The notes beneath the pieces are model-generated. The model worked only from the letters and a program-made list of their open reading frames with translations. It was not told the DNA's origin and ran no database searches. From NCBI GenBank assembly GCA_016206995.1, contig JACQQN010000191.1:1-9395 (forward strand): a DNA stretch of 9,395 nt. Reading direction: 5' to 3'. This DNA is from Candidatus Omnitrophota bacterium (GTDB lineage: Bacteria > Omnitrophota > Omnitrophia > Omnitrophales > Abzuiibacteriaceae). Positions 5,869 through 9,395 of the stretch are shown here, piece after piece. Numbering within the stretch: position 1 is the stretch's first letter; every line of letters starts with the position of its first letter. The position numbers were made by a program, and so were the translations under genes.

Positions 5869-8182
5869 ATTTTTGAAGAAGCATATTTAACGTTGCGACA
5901 TCGGTTGTTGGTAGATCACAAGCATGATTTTGGCACACATAAGCAGTTACCTTTCCAGCAATGGGTAATTGTTTCTCGAGAAAAGATGAAAGTGTTTCGA
6001 TTTTCTTTTTGTCTTCACCTTCTGATGGATGGAATAAAATCACGCGGTTCGGCAGGAACCTAGAAAAAACTTCCAGGACCATTTCGTTTATTTTTGGATC
6101 ATTCACACGTCCCGTGATCACAATTTCCTTCGAAGGGCCTAAAAGAAAATCAAAAGCAATCATCATTTGCAAATAAGCAGCGGGAGCCTTTGAAAGTGGC
6201 TCAGAAAATGCTTGGACTGTTTGTTCGGCATATTTTTCAAAAGAGTGATCCAATGTCATTCGCGAAAGACGAACGAGAGATAAAACAGCGACTGAATTGC
6301 CGGATGGAATGGCACCATCATAAATTTCTTTTGATCGGATAATGAGCTGTTCCGCATCTTTCCCTGAAAGGAAAAAACCGCCGGCCGATTCATCCCAAAA
6401 AAGCCGAATCATTTCTTTCGCGAGCCGAATTGATTCTTCCAAGTAGCGGATTTCAAAAGTTGCTTCATATAAATCAATTAAACCATGAATAAAAAACGCA
6501 TAATCCTCTAGAAAACCTGGGATGGCAGCTTCACCATCCCGGTAACGGTGGAATAACATGCCTTTTTGATCATTCATCCGAGTTAGAACAAAATCAGCCG
6601 CCTTGCGCGCTGCTTCCAGATAAATTGGCTCATTCAAAACACGCGAGCCGAAAGCAAGGCTTGAAATCATAAGTCCATTCCAATCCGTAAGTATTTTATC
6701 ATCCAAATGTGGACGAGGCCGCGCGGAACGAATTTCAAGCAATATTTGTTTTGAATGCTTGATCGATTCACGCACCTTAGGTTCAAACGTTTCAAACGAA
6801 TCGGTTAGGTGCAGGATATTTTTTCCGATGAACTCACCGTGGGGATCCGGTTTTGCATTTCCATCTTTTGTCACACCAAATGCATGAGAAAAGATTTCCC
6901 CGTCCCGATCACCCAAGGCCAGACGAATTTCTTCATTGCGCCAAAGATAAAAAGCACCTTCTACTTTCTTCACTGTTCCATGAGCCGCGGCTTCTTTGAC
7001 AGCTGACTCGGGCGGAACGCTGTCTGCATCTTCTGCCGAATAAAAAGCACCTTCATTCCCTGTTAAATCACGCAAAACATAATCAAAAGTTTCCCGTGCG
7101 ATTCTTGCAAAACTTTCTTTTCCCGTCGCTTGATATGCTTCCAAGTAAGCTCGAGAAAGCAGCGCTTGATCGTAAAGCATTTTTTCGAAATGCGGAACGT
7201 GCCAGTTTTCATCCGTTGAGTAGCGATGAAATCCACCGCCCAATTGGTCATACAAGCCACCTTTTGCCATTTCCTCAAGAGTTTTTTCTACCATTCGTAG
7301 GGGTTGTTGATCGTGCCGCCTATGGCGAGCCTCGCCATACAGTGTGGCGGGATCAGCCACTACACTCGCACCAGAATGCTTCCAATATCTCAAAAGAAAA
7401 GAAAGTGTATGTCCCATTGGAAATTTAGGCGCTTCCGAAAACCCACCACGCTCTTGATCGAACCGGGAGCTGAATTGCTCATAAGCATCCTGAAGTACTT
7501 TCTGATTCAGTGGCGTTGCGTGAGTTTTTACTTCTGAAGATGCAGTGTAATCTTGCAATGCTTTGACAAATTGCGCGCCAACCGTTTCTACCCGATCACG
7601 GTCTTTTATCCAAGTATCCGTAATCGCAGTCAAAATTGACTTAAAACCAGGCCTTCCCCATCTGTCTTCTGGCGGAAAATAAGTACCGCCATGAAATGGT
7701 TTTAAATCAGGCGTTAAAAAAACGCTCAAAGGCCAGCCACCTGAACCGGCCAACATTTGAACCGCTTGCATATATAAAAAATCCACGTCGGGGCGTTCTT
7801 CACGATCCACTTTGATCGGCACAAAATGCTCATTCAAGATTTTTGCAATTTCGGCATTTTCAAAAGATTCTTCTTCCATCACGTGACACCAATGACACGT
7901 TGAATAACCAATCGAAAGAAAAATAGGCTTATTTTCCTTTTTGGCCTTTTGAAAAGCTTCTTCACCCCATGCATACCAATCGACCGGATTGTAGGCATGC
8001 TGCAAAAGATAAGGACTTTTTTCTTTCAATAATCGATTTGGGTTTTTGTTTGCTTGGACAGCCACTACCAGTTCTTTCAAGTTATTTGATTGTGATTGAA
8101 CTTGCTTGTTTCGAAACTGATTTAGTTGACAGGATACCAAATTTAAAGATAGGAAGCCAATCAAAAGGTAGGATGCTCTCAT
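5867..8182 (-). CDS. DUF255/YyaL-family thioredoxin-domain lipoprotein
   Basis: A 771-residue member of the DUF255 (YyaL/SPATA20, Thioredox_DsbH) family. The thioredoxin-like domain near residues 45-190 shows the family block SPYLLQHAYNPVDWYAWG, the redox motif STCHWCHVM (Cys96, Cys99), VDREERPDVD and GGWPLSVFLTPD. The rest matches the family's alpha/alpha-barrel, glycosidase-like domain (GGGFHRYSTDENWHVPHFEKMLYDQ, DDKILTDWNGLMISSLA, AYVCQNHACDLPT). The biochemical role of the family is not settled. Unusually, the N-terminus MRASYLLIGFLSLNLVSC is a lipoprotein signal with lipobox LVSC (Cys18), predicting an envelope lipoprotein. I chose ATG 8182 for this compact signal; ATG 8215 (11 residues longer) also keeps it, and neither has a good ribosome binding site. 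An extra segment near residues 272-295 comes from a palindromic DNA insert. The DsbD-like gene follows at once. Confidence 0.93.
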   Translation of the reverse strand: MRASYLLIGFLSLNLVSCQLNQFRNKQVQSQSNNLKELVVAVQANKNPNRLLKEKSPYLLQHAYNPVDWYAWGEEAFQKAKKENKPIFLSIGYSTCHWCHVMEEESFENAEIAKILNEHFVPIKVDREERPDVDFLYMQAVQMLAGSGGWPLSVFLTPDLKPFHGGTYFPPEDRWGRPGFKSILTAITDTWIKDRDRVETVGAQFVKALQDYTASSEVKTHATPLNQKVLQDAYEQFSSRFDQERGGFSEAPKFPMGHTLSFLLRYWKHSGASVVADPATLYGEARHRRHDQQPLRMVEKTLEEMAKGGLYDQLGGGFHRYSTDENWHVPHFEKMLYDQALLSRAYLEAYQATGKESFARIARETFDYVLRDLTGNEGAFYSAEDADSVPPESAVKEAAAHGTVKKVEGAFYLWRNEEIRLALGDRDGEIFSHAFGVTKDGNAKPDPHGEFIGKNILHLTDSFETFEPKVRESIKHSKQILLEIRSARPRPHLDDKILTDWNGLMISSLAFGSRVLNEPIYLEAARKAADFVLTRMNDQKGMLFHRYRDGEAAIPGFLEDYAFFIHGLIDLYEATFEIRYLEESIRLAKEMIRLFWDESAGGFFLSGKDAEQLIIRSKEIYDGAIPSGNSVAVLSLVRLSRMTLDHSFEKYAEQTVQAFSEPLSKAPAAYLQMMIAFDFLLGPSKEIVITGRVNDPKINEMVLEVFSRFLPNRVILFHPSEGEDKKKIETLSSFLEKQLPIAGKVTAYVCQNHACDLPTTDVATLNMLLQK
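7298..7372. repeat. In-frame palindromic element inside the DUF255 gene
   Basis: This stretch is full of short inverted repeats: TATGGCGA/TCGCCATA (7321-7328 and 7332-7339, 3-base loop), CCGCC/GGCGG (7316-7320 and 7346-7350), GATC/GATC (7309-7312 and 7351-7354), and a further hairpin in which GCCACACT pairs with AGTG-TAG-TGGC on the minus strand. It is read without a frameshift as roughly ASVVADPATLYGEARHRR plus HDQQPLR, an Arg/His-rich segment placed where relatives have only a few residues between the RYWKHSG helix and MVEKTLEEMA. Boundaries are estimated from the protein. It resembles in principle the coding palindromic elements of Rickettsia, though I cannot name its family. Confidence 0.7.
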
Positions 8183-8214
8183 TGGAAATTTTAATAAGTG
8201 CCTTAAAACAAACA

Positions 8215-8270
8215 TCCCTTGCGGCGTTCAGTTGTAATCTGATGGGAATCAACTGAATATCCACAAGGGA
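8215..8270 (-). terminator. Large imperfect hairpin between small gene and DUF255 gene
   Basis: On the minus strand, TCCCTTGTGG pairs with CCGCAAGGGA (one G-U pair), then after a small internal loop TTCAGTTG pairs with CAACTGAA, leaving a 15-base loop (8235-8249). It begins 20 bases after the stop of the small secreted protein gene and is followed by TGTTTGTTTTAAGG, a moderately T-rich run. It most likely terminates or attenuates the strongly expressed small gene. The last paired base coincides with the A of ATG 8215, which argues for the later start of the DUF255 gene or for control of its translation by the fold. Confidence 0.5.
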
Positions 8271-8284
8271 CGTTCGAATTTCAA
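8256..8284 (-). promoter_or_regulatory. Possible weak sigma70 promoter for the DUF255-heme operon
   Basis: TTGAAA (8284-8279) and GATATT (8261-8256) are separated by 17 bases on the minus strand: five of six and four of six matches to the consensus hexamers. It would start transcription near 8249, inside the loop of the hairpin, removing the left arm. It offers an independent supply of the downstream genes if the hairpin terminates upstream transcripts. Weak evidence. Confidence 0.3.
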
Positions 8285-8289
8285 AAAGC

Positions 8290-8568
8290 TTACCAAGCTA
8301 GATCTTCGGCAAGCGCATCTAACTTATCAGCCAAAACTGTATCTACTTCGCCTTTCCGAAGTTTTGCAGCGGCTTCCTTTAGATTTTTAACATCTTCATT
8401 TTCTTCTTCAACCGCAGCTTCGTTTGCAGCTGGTGCAGCTTCAGGAGCAATTTCTACCACTTTTGCGGGCTCCGGCGCCTTCTCTTCATTTGCAGCGATT
8501 AATGCAGGTTGGATCACCAACATCGCAAATACAAATACGGTCACCACAAAACCTAATACCTTTTTCAT
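8290..8568 (-). CDS. Small secreted acidic Ala/Glu-rich protein, unknown function
   Basis: I do not recognise this 92-residue protein. It begins with a clear Sec signal peptide: MKK, then a hydrophobic core VLGFVVTVFVFAMLVI, with likely cleavage after Ala25 or Ala26 (ALIAAN). The mature part of about 66 residues has no cysteine and falls in two: a low-complexity Ala/Pro/Glu stretch (about 28-55) and a charged, helix-prone tail from NEDVKNLKEAAAKLRKGE to the terminal tryptophan. It would be a soluble periplasmic or exported protein. I chose ATG 8568, since AGGAGG lies six bases upstream; an ATG at 8583 lies before that site and would translate it as MRRKK. A good promoter lies upstream and a large hairpin downstream, so it is probably an abundant, separate transcript. 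No lipobox is present. Confidence 0.8.
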   Translation of the reverse strand: MKKVLGFVVTVFVFAMLVIQPALIAANEEKAPEPAKVVEIAPEAAPAANEAAVEEENEDVKNLKEAAAKLRKGEVDTVLADKLDALAEDLAW

Positions 8569-8574
8569 CTTTTT

Positions 8575-8580
8575 CCTCCT
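8575..8580 (-). promoter_or_regulatory. Consensus Shine-Dalgarno AGGAGG of the small secreted protein
   Basis: AGGAGG followed by AAAAAG and then ATG 8568 gives a perfect site with six-base spacing. It sets the start of the small protein at 8568 and not at the ATG that precedes the site at 8583. Confidence 0.85.
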
Positions 8581-8632
8581 CATTTTATGCTCTGCTTCAA
8601 TGTAACGCCTTAATTACAGGAAGGACGCAACC

Positions 8633-8704
8633 ATGAAGGCTAGAATTGTTAAAATAATATCCTCTGATTTTGGATTCGTCAACGGAGAGAGCCATTTTTT
8701 TTAA
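8633..8704 (+). pseudogene. 23-codon frame resembling the start of a cold-shock domain
   Basis: On the plus strand, AGGAAGG (8618-8624) lies eight bases before an ATG that opens a frame reading MKARIVKIISSDFGFVNGE then SHFF, ending at TAA in a T8-A7 run. The pattern of basic strand, GFGF-like FGFV and a terminal FF resembles the first two strands of cold-shock or S1-like domains. One extra T in the T run would extend the frame by about 13 codons, still too short for a whole domain. It may be a degraded gene, a microprotein or chance. It runs opposite to all neighbours and overlaps the promoter of the small protein gene. Confidence 0.2.
8654..8682 (-). promoter_or_regulatory. Sigma70-type promoter of the small secreted protein gene
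   Basis: On the minus strand TTGACG (8682-8677) and TATTAT (8659-8654) are separated by exactly 17 bases, with five of six matches in each hexamer. Transcription would begin near 8647, giving a leader of about 80 bases before ATG 8568. This is the best promoter in the window and lies downstream of the presumed rpoD terminator. Confidence 0.7.
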
Positions 8705-8728
8705 AAAAAGAATTCACGGTCAGAATTC
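8703..8728 (-). terminator. Probable rpoD terminator
   Basis: On the minus strand GAATTC (8728-8723), a 7-base loop TGACCGT and GAATTC (8715-8710) form a 6-bp hairpin followed directly by seven T (8709-8703), about 85 bases after the rpoD stop. The stem is short and not GC-rich. An alternative hairpin, ACGGTCA/TGACCGT (8745-8739 with 8722-8716), overlaps it and excludes it. Confidence 0.55.
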
Positions 8729-8811
8729 AACCTTAATTTGACCGTTTATTCCGTAAATCAAGCCGCCTATTATGATACACTGCGAAATAAAAACTTTTGG
8801 GAGCGGATTTT

Positions 8812-9395
8812 TTATTCGCTCAATTTGATATCAAGAAAATTCTTGAGCTTGCGAGACCTGGTGGGATGACGAAGTTTGCGGAGGGCTTTCGCTTCAATTT
8901 GCCGAACGCGTTCACGAGTAACATTAAATATCTGACCAACTTCCTCAAGGGTGCGTGGATAGCCATCTCCAATTCCAAAACGAAGTCGGAGCACTTTTTC
9001 TTCGCGTTCGGTAAGGGTTTCGAGTACATCTGTCATTTGTTCCTTGAGCATTGAATAAGCTGTTGCATTGGCCGGAGACACCGCTGATTTATCTTCAATA
9101 AAATCACCAAACTGCGTGTCACCTTCGTCACCAATGGGTGTTTGAAGGCTGATCGGTTCCTGAGCAATTTTTAGAATTCCTTTCACCTTTTCAACGGGCA
9201 TTCTCATGACTCGCGCGACTTCTTCAGGAGTTGGCTCACGTCCTGTTTCTTGCACCAAATACCTTGAGGCACGAAAGAATTTGTTGATGGTTTCAATCAT
9301 GTGAACCGGAATTCGAATGGTCCGCGCCTGATCCGCAATGGAACGCGTAATGGCTTGGCGAATCCACCAAGTCGCGTAGGTTGAAAATTTATAGC
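8812..9395 (-). CDS. rpoD: Housekeeping sigma factor RpoD, C-terminal part
   Basis: The frame is open to the right edge, so the N-terminus lies outside; 193 residues remain. The visible part starts in region 2.4, YKFSTYATWWIRQAITR, which reads the -10 element, and continues through SIADQARTIRIPVHMIETIN (region 3.0). Region 3.1 contains GREPTPEEVARVMRMPVEKV, then KIAQEPISLQTPIG and FIEDKSAVSP (region 3.2). Region 4 has LTEREEKVLRLRFGIGDG and the helix-turn-helix TLEEVGQIFNVTRERVRQIE that contacts the -35 element, ending KALRKLRHPTRSRKLKNFLD. All of this is near-invariant in primary sigma factors, so RpoD is much more likely than a stress paralogue such as RpoS. The internal ATG at 9300 is not the real start. 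Confidence 0.95.
   Translation of the reverse strand, partial: YKFSTYATWWIRQAITRSIADQARTIRIPVHMIETINKFFRASRYLVQETGREPTPEEVARVMRMPVEKVKGILKIAQEPISLQTPIGDEGDTQFGDFIEDKSAVSPANATAYSMLKEQMTDVLETLTEREEKVLRLRFGIGDGYPRTLEEVGQIFNVTRERVRQIEAKALRKLRHPTRSRKLKNFLDIKLSE

Noticed and set aside
7096..7428. Plus-strand open frame of 110 codons
   Set aside because: It is antisense to the highly conserved DUF255 coding sequence, shows no recognisable domain and has no supporting context.
8569..8583. Upstream ATG start for the small secreted protein
   Set aside because: It would translate through the AGGAGG ribosome binding site, whose spacing fits ATG 8568 exactly.
8739..8776. Plus-strand promoter-like TTGACC and TATGAT
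   Set aside because: The spacing is far too long for a sigma70 promoter and the direction points into the antisense strand of rpoD.

Overview
The window reads as a chromosomal segment of a Gram-negative-type bacterium. Every convincing gene lies on the minus strand, so gene order runs from high to low coordinates. Lipoprotein and Sec-type signals, a DsbD-like membrane reductase and an oxygen-dependent (HemY-type) porphyrinogen oxidase suggest a didermic organism that can use oxygen. The sigma factor at the right edge is a vertebrate-free, ordinary housekeeping RpoD. The sequence is moderately AT-rich by eye. I cannot assign a phylum from the sequence alone.

Layout, right to left. (1) 9395-8812: C-terminal part of the housekeeping sigma factor RpoD, followed by a hairpin and T-tract that look like its terminator. 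(2) 8811-8584: a gene-poor stretch holding that terminator, a good sigma70-type promoter on the minus strand and, on the plus strand, a 23-codon reading frame that resembles the start of a cold-shock domain. (3) 8568-8290: a short secreted, acidic Ala/Glu-rich protein of unknown function with a strong ribosome binding site. (4) 8289-8183: a large imperfect hairpin between this gene and the next. (5) 8182-5867: a DUF255/YyaL-family thioredoxin-domain protein carrying a lipoprotein signal. (6) 5856-4603: a DsbD-like thiol:disulfide reductase without the N-terminal alpha domain. (7) 4576-2612: a fusion of uroporphyrinogen-III synthase (HemD) and uroporphyrinogen decarboxylase (HemE). (8) 2599-1148: HemY-type protoporphyrinogen/coproporphyrinogen oxidase. 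(9) 1148-1: an aldo/keto reductase, cut by the window edge.

Genes 5 to 9 are packed with gaps of 10-35 bases or a 1-base overlap, so they probably form one transcription unit. The first two handle thiol redox chemistry at the cell envelope; the next two carry out consecutive and late steps of tetrapyrrole synthesis (hydroxymethylbilane to uroporphyrinogen III to coproporphyrinogen III, then oxidation of the porphyrinogen). Envelope thiol reduction plus heme supply is what cytochrome c maturation needs; that link is my inference.

The most unusual signal is two unrelated palindromic elements lying in frame inside coding genes: a 12-bp inverted repeat exactly in the HemD-HemE linker, and a structured, hairpin-rich insert of about 20-25 codons in the DUF255 protein. 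They resemble in principle the protein-coding palindromic elements known from Rickettsia, and suggest that this genome carries small palindromic repeats that tolerate or exploit insertion into protein loops. I see no CRISPR array, tRNA, rRNA, transposase or insertion sequence.
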